The translations under genes and the position numbers were made by a program. From Centroberyx gerrardi (Eukaryota > Chordata > Actinopteri > Beryciformes > Berycidae): a stretch of DNA of 64,000 nucleotides. The DNA is taken from positions 25,912,859 through 25,976,858 of the forward strand of contig NC_136000.1 of assembly GCF_048128805.1 (NCBI RefSeq). The letters run 5' to 3'. How positions within the stretch are numbered: the stretch's first letter is position 1; every line of letters starts with the position of its first letter. Below are positions 23,516 to 48,700 of the stretch, piece after piece. The notes under the pieces were generated by a model. That model ran no database searches and was not told the origin of the DNA. It was given only the letters and a program-made list of their open reading frames with translations.

Positions 23516-26500
23516 ATTTTTCATATCATCCTGGTTGTACACACAGTAAATGAACGTTGATGTCAATGAACAGAATTCAGACTGAGCGTTTGATTTTTTT
23601 ATAAAACTCCAAATGTTGCGTTTGAGTTGTTAGAGATGGCGTGGCGGCAGCTCGTCTCAACAACTATCATCACAGCATTTTCAAAAGCGTTCTGCTGGAG
23701 CAAAGCTTTCAGTTGACCTAACCCCTCTTTTTGCACCAGATGGTATGGTTATTGCCTTTATCAGTGGACATGCTTGATAAATCTACTTCATACACAAGGT
23801 TAAAGTATTCAAAATATAAAACACCACATTCCAATGGATTTGATTCACAAGTTGTAATGAAGTATAACTTCCCCATTTCCAGAAATGGGCTTAAAATGCA
23901 CTGAATCCACAAAAAAATAATTATTTCGAGGGGAGCGAAGGGAGACGGGGAACGGGACATATGATACAAAGAGAGACGATACGCAGCGTTAATATGAGAT
24001 TATCGTTACACTGAACTGAAGCCGTCCATTATAAATTACAACAATCGGATAATGACAATCATTCATTCCTCCATTCAATTGTCCCAATGAAATAAAAAAA
24101 AAGAAAAACAGGTGAAATTTAAAAGCCACGCCGACCTCTGGATAAAAGTATTCACTTGTTTTTTTGGCTTAAAAAAAAAAAAAAAAAAAAAAAAAGGAGG
24201 ATGTGATATGTCCACCTGAGTTTGGGTGAGATAAACTACCCAGCATCCTAGCTCCTCTCTCTCTCTCTCTCTCAGTAACAATGCATTATCACGGCATTGA
24301 CCGTCTATGGCACTGGGCTGGGGTTAACAAAAGTGTATTTTAGCACATAGATCATGCCTTCCCCATTTACTTACAATGGGGGGAAAAGCTTGTATCTCTT
24401 GGGCTGGATCTAAACTGGATCAGAACCTTTGATTTAACCCTGTGTGACCCTGGTGTGATGGGTTAGTCATGTTTAAGCTGTATTGGAAAGTGAAGACCTG
24501 GGTCACAGAATGGAACTGGGCTAGACTGTGCTGAGCCCAGTTCCCCCCAAAGCATTATAGCATTTAACACTAGCACATCATCTTCACCCCATCTGCTCCC
24601 AATGGAGCAAAGCTCAAGTTAGCTCGAAGAGGTTTTTTTTTTTTTGCAATGGCCAATTTATTCAAATTCAACATCACCCCCTAGTGCTTGGATGTTTTTG
24701 GGTAACCAGGTTATGGTCTCTGCTCCACTGTAAGTCACTGGCTCAAAGATGCTCATGATGGGCTTTTGCAGGGTTGTGGACATTTGCACATTGTTCTGGG
24801 TGTTTGGTGTTGTTCTGGACAACACAGAAATGGCAGAAAAGCAGGGAAACAGAACAAAGCAGAAAACACTGAGTTTGTAAAAAAAAAACATAAAACCCTG
24901 AAAAAGCCATCCTTGTTTTGGGAAACCCAACCACCTGCTGTTCTCTGCAGGTCAGGGGAAATGAAAACGACTCTCAGACGGCCATGATGCCATGTTAGCT
25001 TGTTGCCATGCTTAGTGACACGCATACATACATACATACATACTGTACAACGATGCAGTTCAAATGCATTCTCAAAATGTATGTACAGAGATTCCTTTCA
25101 CAGAGGAGACAGAGACAGAAGTCAGACAGGCTCGGTGGGAGATGAGGCACAACAGTTTTTTTGACTTCGATTTTTTTTCTTGATTTTCTTAACGTTTATA
25201 TCAACTTGCACAAAAGCAAGTCTTAAGAAAATGCTTGAATATAACATTTACGCCAATTATAATACAGCTGTTTTTCAGATTCAACAAGTGGACACACCAG
25301 AATAGGACTAAAGGAAGAGTGTCTGTGTTGCCAACATTAGCCTACATCAGACACAGTTGTACAGCCATTGTCCTTAAACCTTCTAAGCTTGGGAGTCCAA
25401 TGAGAAACTCGGTTTCTTTTGTTGGGATCCAAGCTGATGAAACACTGTTCTGACATATGGAGGGCCAGAAGAAGCAGACCTGCGACTGCCACTGAGTCCC
25501 AGTGAACAGTTTAAGAAACCAGGCTGTAGAACTGCTTCCAGAAATAACATCACGTCACTCAGGAGGTGTGTATCTAAACCTAGGCCTCATATCCAAAAGT
25601 GACAGATGTCACTTTTTAGAGTCTGGCTAAAAGAGAGCTGTAGCCAAAGAGATATGTTTACCAGTGTAAACAAGTACAAGTAAAATCGAGCAGCATGCCA
25701 AAGCGAGATTCCGAATCCGATTCTGTCTACTCCACAAAAACATCTCTCCTCTGCTACGGCTCTCTTCCAGTCCAAATGTGAAAAGACTTTTTTTCCATCC
25801 CGCTTGTGTAAATAGCGCCTTTGCATTTTACGCAGAGTTTCTGTGGATCTAACATGGACACCCAGAGCCACTCGGAAGTTCCGCTCTGTTCGGCCCAACT
25901 GGTCTCCACTCTCCAGGACTTCTGCTGTAGCAGTTGAAGCGGAGCTGAAGCGGGGCTATAGACACACAACACATCTGTGCACTTGCAGCCTAAAAGCCTC
26001 GCATATAAAAACGTTGCAATACTGAGTGGTCTGAAACTTAAAACAAAGAAACAAACAAAAAAAAAAATCTTCCAGTGATTCAGTGTTTATGAGTCGTAAG
26101 ATGTCCTGTGATGACAATGCCGCCTCCTGTATGTTTAATCCAATCAGAATCAAGGAGGAGTTATTGAGCGATTCGGCCGACACCAAGTCAGTTGTGTCTG
26201 TGCCAAGCCGAACCTCTTTTTACCATTAGCTTCCATCAACAATGAGACACCAGAATAAGAGCACACACTATTTACAACATTTGTACATCAACATCAACTC
26301 CATAAGCGCCAGGGCCCGCATACATAAAACTACAAAGAACAGCTAAACTGATCAGACATCATGGGATCGGTCACATGACTACAGCTAGATTTACACAGAA
26401 CAGAGATTCAGATTTACACTCGGTGGTGCAAATCTGATCTTCTCATGGCTGTCTATGCAGCGAGAAACTACAGGGAATCAGACAGATGACTTAAGGCTAC

Positions 26501-29500
26501 TTCGCATAAAAGGTATCGCAAATTAAATAGTGTTAAGGGGAAACCTTGACATTGTGACTTAGTCTGTTACTTTTCTTCAGTGGCTTGTGAGATTATGATG
26601 AAAACGTTTCTGTTTTGTCACCTCTGTTCACTGATAAATGCTTTAAAAGCATTGTCAGTATTCCTTGTGGGTACAACTGCTCACAAGCTAGTGATACCCA
26701 CTGGTTTCAATGTGGAATAGTAACAAGCCATTTCTGGGGTAGCTGAGAAACATGCACATGGTAAAGAAAAATGACAATAAAATACCAAATGTCAAGGTCT
26801 TCCTTTAACGTGAAAATTCAGACTCACAGACCACTGCAGAGAAAAGGTTCCTATCAGTTTTTTAACACTGTATTTTCACAAACCATATGCAAGCAGCTAA
26901 CCGTTTCTGCTTTTCATTTTGAACATTCCACGTTTTCTTCCCACAGTGCAATGGTATACATTAGGCCACCTGGATTGCTGAATTTTAGTCTTTTTTTTTT
27001 CCCCACATTATGGAAAAATAGGTTTCAGCGTTTGTCATTGAGCAACCTACCCTACAAAGAGCATATTGGCATTCCTGATTGAAAGCAATGAGGACTGGTG
27101 GATGCAAGCTAATGAGCTAGCAATCTTGCAGTTGGAGGTACCTATTGTGATATTTAAATCCTTCATTTATTCAGGTTGATTGAAATGCCAATACAGAACA
27201 GAAAAACACCACAACTCACAAAGTCTAAGTACTCCTTTAAGAGACAAATTTGTGCCCGATCAGCACTACTACTTAACCTTACTTCATGTATACGGGCCCT
27301 GACTTGAACCCTGATGCATTTACACATGCTGTTACAAACAATCATAAATTCAGCTATAGCGAGAAAATTAAACAACCCATATGGCATCCGTATCAAGGAA
27401 CAATAATAAAAAGAGAATATGTGTATCGCAATTAATACAAATAATTTATTCAGTTGCATGTAGTTAAAAGATCATAGATTAGGGGATTAAGATGCAGACT
27501 GCAGTCGAACGTTAAGATGAGGGAATGACTGAGCTAAAGGCCCGTTCACATCTAGAAGAATAAATATAAACTATAACGATACATTGTTGCTCAAGGGAAA
27601 GAAGCATCAGTTCAAGTGAGCTACTGAATTCTTCCACTCCCTTCTTTCTTAGATTGAACCAAAAATATAGTTCTAGTTAGAAATTTCGATTTTTTAGAGT
27701 TATCGCTGTTGTGGGAACACAGGCATTCTATTACAACAATTTAAATGTTTTTATAGTTATATTCATCTTTATAGTTATCCTTCTAGATGTGAATGGGCCT
27801 TAAGTGTTATCTTTTGTTTCTGTCCAATTACTGTAACCAATTTCAGAAAAGGGGAGCTGAAATTGAGTTGGAATATAAGATAAAACGGAAAGGAGAGAGG
27901 CAACACAGAATTCTCTCCATAGGACAGGTTTAGATAACAAACGACAGTGGTAATGCTAGCGGATCAAATGAAATCATCCTGAAACATCTTTGGCTATAGC
28001 ATTTGGCAATTAAACAAAGAAACAAATGCAGAAATGACTGAAGGGAGAGTTGCGATGAATCAATCAGATAGGAGACAGCGAGAAAGCGCAGTGGAAAGAG
28101 GGAGGCGGAGAGAGCGTGTGAAAGAGAGAAGCACATGACTGCAACCGTGGTATGAGATGACCTCTCCTCATTCCTAACTAATGGATAACACACACACATA
28201 CACATCCATGTCTCCAAATTTCGCCAAAGATCCATCTGAGGATAGGGCACAATCAACCAATCAAGTAAAAAGGTGTGTATTAGTGCAAATGTAAAAATCA
28301 AATAAAAATTCGTCCCAGAACAAAATGAGAATGGTCATGGTGTGAACGAGTAATGGAGGGGGGAGAAATAAAGAAGAACAGTTTGTGTGCCAAGCTTATG
28401 CCCCTCACATCATGCAATAACGCTCTCAAACAAACAAAACAGGTGGCCACTTTGTGCTTGTAATAGTTTGTCTTCTCATTTAAAAACATCCGCCAAGTTC
28501 ATGCAATTCCTTGTGTCTGTGTGCATGCCTGCATGTTTCCATGCATATCTGTGTGTACTTGTTTGTGTGTGTGTTGTACTCATAGGCTATATAAGATGAG
28601 CCAGCATTCATGTATGAGAAATACATGACAACAAAGCAGCGAAGGGATTGAAATGCTTTTAGTGTGTGCTTGAATTAAAGTGTTAAGTCTTATGAAATGT
28701 CAATTTAAAAAAAAAAACCCAGCAGCGTTACGCATGCAGATGCTAATTTATGTAAGCGAGTGTGTGTTGGTGTTTGTGCACATATATGTGTAAAAAGCAA
28801 ATAGTGAGCAGTAACCGGACACACAAACGTCCAAAGCTGCAAATACCAACAGCTTTGGGTTAACAAGTGTTCTGCTGCTGAGGACCTGTGTTATGTGTGT
28901 GCTTGTGTGTGCTTGTGTGTGTGTGTGTGTGCGCGTGTGTGAGCGTGCACCACTGAAGTAAGTCAGAGGGGAGAGTGAGTAGGAGGTTGGGAGAGGGAGG
29001 GGATGGTTCGGTTTTGGACTCTTCTGCTCTGAGAGGCTTCTGGTTCACATCTGGCTCGGCTGGTCTGGCTCTTCGGTGGATTAAGTTTTGGGCCTCGTCT
29101 TCTTCCAAGCCCTGGGCGTGTTTGACTCTTCTCTTGTAGGACTGGGTTAAATCTTCATCCCATGTTTTGGTTATGGGTCCTCTCTGGGTTCCGATGCGTT
29201 TGACTCTGTTGTGGCTCTTGGTTGGACTGGGCTGGTTTGGTTCTTGGATTGAGTTTGGATCTGTTCGGGTTTAGACTGAGCCGGACTGGTCTGGTTCTGA
29301 AGTTGTGGTTGGAAGACAGGTGGTTCTGGTTGGGCTGGCAGTGTGGTTGGTTGCTGTGTATTCAATGGGTTAAGCCAGCATTTGTTGAAAGAGTAGCTAA
29401 GCCATTGCAGTTTTCACTGGCAGCCATATTAGCTCCACAATTCTGCTGTATGGCAGTTGTTAAACATTTTGAGATTCGATGTTGCTGATATTTAAAATGC

Positions 29501-30158
29501 TGAGCATCTGACCATTGCAATGTAATGGAGGGTATCGTCGGCTGCCGATACATCTTACTGACAGAAACATGGCATCCAAACTGCAGCCTGGCCAAACTCT
29601 CTCCACCAGCGGCCCTGGGTAGAGCCAGTCACCGGCTGGGTCCAGATCGGGAAAGGCTGGCTTCTATTAGGATGCAGGATTCTTTGTCAATTTGCAGCAC
29701 TGCCATGTGATATTCTCGATCAACCACCGGAAAATTTCATTAGGAGTTTCATGTAATTCCATCAATGCTCCAGCAGTACTACCATGCCACCAAATCCTGG
29801 GGAAAATCCTGGGACGGTTTGGGTTGGGGTGTAGCGGCTGTACTTGTGGTTGCATCTGGTGGGAAGAGCCAAGTCTTATGACGCACCAGAAGAAGTTGTG
29901 ACTCGCTCACCGGTTGGGTACTAGATTCATGCCAGTCCTGATTTGGTGGATTCCGGGTGGTTCTAAGTTATCTTGGGTTCTGGTTGTTTTTATGTTCAAT
30001 GAGTAGTACTTAGACCGGGGCAAGAATAAATTGCGGTTCTGGGTTAGGTCTGCTTGGTTAAGAATCTGGCCAGGCCTGCAGGAGCTGGCTCTGGGTTACA
30101 AGTTCAGTCGGTAGAAGTACTAGATTCGGGCCAGTTGTGGTTCTGGTAGGTTACGTGT
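23516..30158 (-). other. phaf1 3' flank, possible long 3' UTR
   Basis: No coding exon recognised on either strand. It contains poly(A) at 24174-24195, short CT arrays, a Harbinger-like MITE (27538-27800), (GT)n near 28900-28940, and a CCAG/GGTTCTGG-rich stretch from 28980 to the phaf1 stop. Whether it is transcribed as 3' UTR is unknown. Confidence 0.35.
27538..27800. mobile_element. Harbinger-like MITE, TAA target duplication
   Basis: Left end AGGCCCGTTCACATCTAGAA and right end (reverse-complemented) AGGCCCATTCACATCTAGAA match over about 26 bases with two differences. TAA flanks both sides (27535-27537, 27801-27803), the duplication expected for PIF/Harbinger. The 263-bp element is non-coding. 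Confidence 0.8.
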
Positions 30159-42900
<12,742 letters not shown>

Positions 42901-42949
42901 GCACATAAGAGCAACACAGTGTCCAAACAGCAACTTCAAGCATCAACAA

Positions 42950-43040
42950 CAGCCAGCTGTATCAGCTGATAATTCAACTTCCTGTGTTCGACGCATGCTC
43001 TGGGTTGACGTGATGACGTTTCTGTCAGCTGACACAGTTG
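42950..43040 (-). promoter_or_regulatory. Candidate phaf1 promoter motifs
   Basis: Contains an ETS-type site (CAGGAAGT on the minus strand, 42977-42984), two CRE half sites TGACGT (43006-43011, 43014-43019) and a palindromic E-box GTCAGCTGAC (43024-43033). They lie 1.2 kb upstream of the start codon. Clustering suggests a promoter but nothing shows the start site. Confidence 0.35.
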
Positions 43041-43639
43041 ACCAAACCGAAGCTGTTGTGTTGTTCTTAATGCTTTGGGTGAAAATTAGAGTCACTGCAT
43101 CCTAAAACAGCACACTGTTATTGTGTTAAAATAATGTGTTTGTAGGACATTAAGTTTGTTTTTTTGGCGTCACACACCGACCTGCGATATTATTGCTCCA
43201 TTAAGCTAAACATTACATCCCACCCGGTAGTTGGTGGTAAATCTGTCTGTCTGATCCTGTGATAAATTGAAGTATTAGCTTAATCAGTTTAAATTCAAGT
43301 TAGCCTGTCAGCAACAGCATCATTATGATCATGCCTGCCCATTGCCTGAACAACATGACAACTCTCTAAATCCATTTGTAGTAGGCTATTGTGAGATTCC
43401 ACCAGATTGCCAAAATACAATAGGCTAATGCAAGTCTGCTATTGCATTTGTAATTCATCACACAATATTCTCTGGTTGAATGCATTGTAATAAATATAAA
43501 CAAATACTCATTAAAAACACCACAGACACTGCAGAGGGGAGGCTGATCGAGTTGGGTCACATTGGGGGCAAGGGTGTCTGAGGCTGAAAGATAAAACATC
43601 CAGTGACCCTAAGTTCTAGCCTATCACTGATATGTGCCA

Positions 43640-45480
43640 AGTGCATCAAATAATGTATGTATAACGGTTTCAACCTGGCTAGACCTGAGACATTCAGTAA
43701 CAGGTTGGATGACAACCACAAATAGAGTGTTGACAGCTCAAATTCAGCAGAGAGATGGCAACCAGGTCATCGGTCATCAACCCAACCCCAATCTAACCCC
43801 AGTCAGATGGATCTGCAGGAAGCTACCCATGTAAACTGAAGATCCATCAGGCCAGAATGAAATGTGGTGACGGTGGTTTCTAGTGCACAGGAACCATCCT
43901 TGTTGAGATGCGAGAGGAGCCAGGCCTGGAGTCATACAGTACCCAGAAGCTTCACCCATCACTGAGTTCAGTACCAAGCAGAGAAAGCTTTGGTGCAGAG
44001 GATAAGCAAGCAACCAGAACCCCTGTAGGGGGGCAAAAACTAAGGCAGGAGCCCAAGTCCTTGGAGTGGCAGTTCAATGAAGTGAGAGAAGAAAAGATGG
44101 ATGCACCGGCAAAGGTATGTGGCATCCTGAGGAAGAAGACAAAGAAGAACAACATGAGTTGTTCTTTCTGAGGAACAAGCCCATCACCTAGGAGGTGAGG
44201 AAGAGAGAGACTGGCTGTTCACCAAATCACTGCTTGGACAGAGACACAGTGGTCACCTTGCCTGCTCCAAAGAGAGATCAACCATCATCTCCATAACACC
44301 TACACTGATGCCGCAGGGGAGCAGATCTTGGGGCGCTCCATTTCCGTGATACACCCATCAGGACCTACCACTGAGCTCAACAGCAAGGAACTCTGCTGGA
44401 AGAAGATCCAGGAGGTTGTCAAGGCTGCAAGACCAAGTTCCTTGACTAAGTAGAATGCCCTATAACACCTAAAGAGGCGCCTGAATAGGTGCCCCAAAAC
44501 CTACACCAGTTTCAATTCTGACAGTAGCCTGGGGAAGGTACCCAACAGTGGAAGTGGACGTTTGGAGGGTGTCTGGATTCTACTGGTAGAGAACTCAATG
44601 CCCATGGAGCAGTTCAGGCTCTCTTGCTGCAGCATCAAAGGAAAGATATTTTTCAACCTTGTTGCCCAATGCTTGACCCAGTACCACCTGAATAAATCTT
44701 ACATTGACTTTTCAATGCAGAATGGTGGAATCCCAAAGTTGCCAGGGTGTATTGAGCACACAGAAGTGATCACTCAGCTGATCAGGGAGTCACAGGTCAC
44801 AAAAGAAACCTGGCTGTGCTGTTGCTGGATATCACCAGTGCCTACAGGTCCACACATTGCAAGACGATGGAAACAGCATTGGATCTGCATCCTGTCCCAG
44901 GTAAAACATGCCGGACAAGTCAGCAGAAGTGGAGTGTCCCTCTGACCAAATCTGGCATCCAACAGCCTTCCATCAGAGTGTTCATGAATGATATCACAGT
45001 GATGTCTAGATTAGTGACAGGTGCCAGATGGATCCTCCAGAGCTTTGAGAAGGTCATCACTTGGGCACGGGAAAGGTAGGTGACAAGTTTTTCTCCTTGT
45101 GACCCCTAGCACGGGTCTCAAGGAGAAAAACTTGTCGAAACCTATCAAGACCTTTGACTACACCCTGATGTAGCATCTATCTGGGTGACTAATTAAGAGC
45201 TAGAGTCATGGTTGGTGGTAGTGGACAAATCTGGGCTACCAGGCAAATTCATGGCCTGGATTTACCAGCACATCATCCTCCCACAGATCCTGTGGTCCGT
45301 ACTAGTCTATGAAGTCCTGTCTTTTGTCAAGGGCTTTGAGGGGGAGATCATTCACTACTTCTGCTGGTGGCTGAGCTTGACACAAAGCCTGAACAGGATC
45401 ACTTTGTATGGGCAGAAGAAGAAGATGAAGCTCCCCACCATGCACAAAAAGTGGTACAGACTAGTGGTAATTGCCATCTG
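43640..45480 (+). mobile_element. Decayed LINE-like reverse transcriptase
   Basis: Fragments of one polymerase recur in order on the plus strand but in shifting frames. They are KGKIFFNLVAQCLT and QNGGIPKLPGCIEHTEV (44640-44770), LLLDITSAYRS (motif A, from 44819), TKSGIQQPSIRVFMNDI (catalytic box, FMND in place of F-x-DD, 44981-44992), RWILQSFEKVITWAR, then DKSGLPGKFMAWIYQHIILP and LPQILWSVLVYEV (45222-45310). At least two frameshifts and several stops are present. I recognise the type from non-LTR-like polymerases of fish and invertebrates but cannot name the clade. The left part (from 43640) is assigned with less certainty. Confidence 0.75.
45082..45136. repeat. 24-bp inverted repeat inside the RT remnant
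   Basis: Arms 45082-45105 and 45113-45136 are reverse complements with a single mismatch; the loop is 7 bases. Confidence 0.85.
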
Positions 45481-45654
45481 TGTAGCCCTTCCCAAGATTT
45501 CTTCCATATTCCATATATTTTTTCTGAATTGCAGTTTTTCATTGTTTTTCCATGATAAAGAACCCAGAATCAGCTATGGAAGTTCCAAGAGAAACTTTCC
45601 ATCAAGGGAGCCTGTTCTCACTGAGAGTCTAAGATTGGGGGGTGTCATTTTCAT

Positions 45655-45745
45655 TTATTGTTTCATCATGTGTGTGTTGTGAAGCTCTTTGAGACTGTAA
45701 CTGCGATTAAGGCTATACAAATAAACGTGACTTGAATTGACTTAT
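45655..45745 (+). mobile_element. LINE/SINE 3' tail fragment
   Basis: GTGAAGCTCTTTGAGACTGTA, GCGATTAAGGCTATACAAATAAA and CTTGAATTGACTT form the familiar 3' end of a fish non-LTR element with a short terminal repeat. Probably separate from the RT remnant upstream. Confidence 0.5.
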
Positions 45746-48700
45746 GTTACAGGGAATCCAGGATCCCTAAGTCCCCCGAACCCTCTGGCTCTCTGGCTGG
45801 CACTGAAGTGAGGACTGGGAGAAAGTGGAGGGTATGGAAACCATCACTTCCTTTTGTATTTACACATGACAATAAGCATGAACTTGTTCAGAAAAATCTG
45901 AAGGACAGAGATTGTCTGTTTGTCACATTTTGATAAAAATAAAAACATCAGCATAGGGATCAAATTGGCATTAAGTGTAATTAGTGCCACCCTCTGAGTA
46001 GGGTAATTAATGCTTATGGCTGAACGAAAGAATGGGTCCAACATGTATGACAATTAACGGGCAAATCATAAATCGAAATCATGTGTAAATTCAAAAATTG
46101 GATTTCATTTACTGTTTCAAGCTGAATTAAGTTAACTGCTGGGACAACTAATGTAGGTAAGTTTAATAAAATAGGTTAATATTCAAGGAAAATGGACTTA
46201 AAATAAAAATGTAAGGCAGCAAAATTACATTAAATTAAATTGAATTGCCTTGCTTCTTTATTTCAGTGTAAAGAACAGAAACAAATATGAGGATTCATAC
46301 GTTTATTATGAAAAAATCAAACATTTCAGATTGAACATTTCAGATTTCAGTTCCCTCCAAGAAGACAAGCGCAACCCTAAAACAGAGGGAAAGAAAGACC
46401 ACACGTTCTTCAGGAAAGAGAAACTTTGAGAGTGTGTACAAGCCACTAAATATCACAGACAGAGTTCTTCATTGGGTCACTAAATAAAACCAAAGTATAA
46501 ATAACTTAAACAAATAAGAAAATAAACAATTTATTAAAAAAAGGAAGGAAAAGGTGATGAAACGTGTAGACAGTTTTTTGGTTTATTTCTTGCCTTAATG
46601 CCTGCATTAAGAGAATGGAGAGGTGGAGTGTCGACTAAGGTGTATACATAGGGAACCATCTAAATAATGACATAATGGTATACTGAGTGGGTGCACTGGG
46701 CACAGGGTGGCACACTGTGGTCACTTTTCTGAACTATAACCTAGAAATTTGATAAACATTTTCATGCATTTGAGGTATTTTTCTTTTCTTAACCCTAAAC
46801 CCTTTTTACCATGTTAATGAATAAAGAAATATTTTTCAAGATTGAACAAGAGTTGTGGTGCTTTCTATGGATTTGGCAAATTTCATGGGATGAACCACAG
46901 GTGGTGTTAGTTCTAAGATTATCTTGTGAAACCCAGCTCTGTAGCTGATCAACCCTTCTGGCAACTCACATCATCTTCTATCCCTGGTGCAGACATGCAA
47001 TATGCATGTCCTCAATATGCCAAAACATTTATTAATCCCTGACTTGCAGATCTCCAAAAATACGCAGCCTTGGCTCCCCAGGCAAAAGCAACGCAACCCC
47101 AATGCCTCTGACTGTCCACCTGATCCTCCCCTCTATCGGTCCAACACTCACATTCAATCCCCACCGATCGTAGCACCTGGGTAACAGTATTTGACGATGT
47201 ATTGAACAGTTTGCACCACAGTTTACACTATTTCAATAATAGATTCCAAAGTCCCAGGTCTGTACATCTGGGCTCCTGAAACCTTTTATACACAGGATCC
47301 AAATGAATAATTACTAGTCAATTAGTCAGTCAGTCACAGCCTCATGACATACATGAACATATCAGCTACAAATGTTTGTCAGCTCTCCCCAGCAATAAGC
47401 CTGAGCCTCATCTTGGATCCCAACCCATCATTTAAGGAACCAAGATGTAGAACTGTGACTCAATGTTCTACACCTCAGTCTCTCTACCCATTTGTCTCAT
47501 TTAAAGTCTTTAATGCACTTCCACTTCACTACTGTGCCTCATCTGCTTGACCTTTCAACATAACAATAGCATCCTCAGCCCAGACAACAACAATCCACCA
47601 CACATCACAGTGAAGGTGCCCTTGGATAAAAAAAGTAAGATGTCTTCCATATTCTTCAGCTAATTAATCACCAAAGTCAGCTGACTTTGCAGGATCAATA
47701 TGCTTTGAGAAAAATGTGAGAACAATTGAGTTTTTCTCCCCCAATCTGTAGTATCTGTGGGACAAACTAATTAGGGCTGACAACAATAAAGTTAATATTC
47801 TGACCTTTTTTAATCTAATTAAGTCCTCCCAAGAAATATCTGAAAGTCGGGATGAAAATCCTAGATTGTTTTTTCTCAGAGACATTTTAATCATACCCTG
47901 ATCTTGATGATCTGGCTGGAGCGGCTAGCTCTGTGAGCCACATGAGTTTGTGAGTTTTGATTTATGAGGCTATGGAATAGCAACTTTGGTACCATAACAG
48001 TTCAAACAGTAATTTAGTTTAGGGCACTTGGAAAATTATATGATCTGTCTGTAGAACTAATTGCATCATTGTCGGAAAATCTGCCTGGATTTCATATCGA
48101 CATCAAGTTTATCTTGTCCATTGATTTAAATTTTTCCATTTTTTATTGTAATTCATAGCTAACATTGTTAGCAAACGAACACAATCTGTCTTGACTCTGG
48201 ACCAAGCCAAACCACAGATGCATTGTAAAATGCATTGATGTCAATGGGAAAAAATGGTCTGTTTTTCTTAATTTTTGAAAAGATGATACCTCATTTTAAA
48301 ACAATTCAGACTAAAGAAAGAAAAGCAAGAAGCCTCTGTTGAACAAAAGATTTTTCTTGGTTATAGTAATAATAATAAAACCGTTGAATGCACTGAGCGT
48401 AAAACACACTGGAAAATGAAACGAGCTTCTAGTTGCACAATATAAAAACATTAATGTAATAACAGGACTTGAGTCAATCCACATTCAATGTATTCAACTC
48501 AGGAAGTGGATTTTCTCAAAAAAAAAAAAAAAAAAAGCTTCAAAATGAAACTCCTGCACTAGATAATACAGGAAATGAAATGAACTAAAAGAACATTAAA
48601 AAGAACACAAAAAACAACAAAAACAAAAGCAACAAAAGTCCTCAAAATCCCCCATTTCTGGAGACATTTTGTCATTTTTAACTCAACTTTCCATAATCTA

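Noticed and set aside
29171-29365. A Pro/Gln-rich minus-strand frame with NQTSP words downstream of phaf1.
   Set aside because: It follows the phaf1 stop and comes from a CCAG-type low-complexity tract; no start context or homologue is known to me.
43908-44171. An 87-codon frame near 44 kb as a host gene.
   Set aside because: It sits within the region collinear with the reverse-transcriptase remnant and is better read as a broken part of that element.
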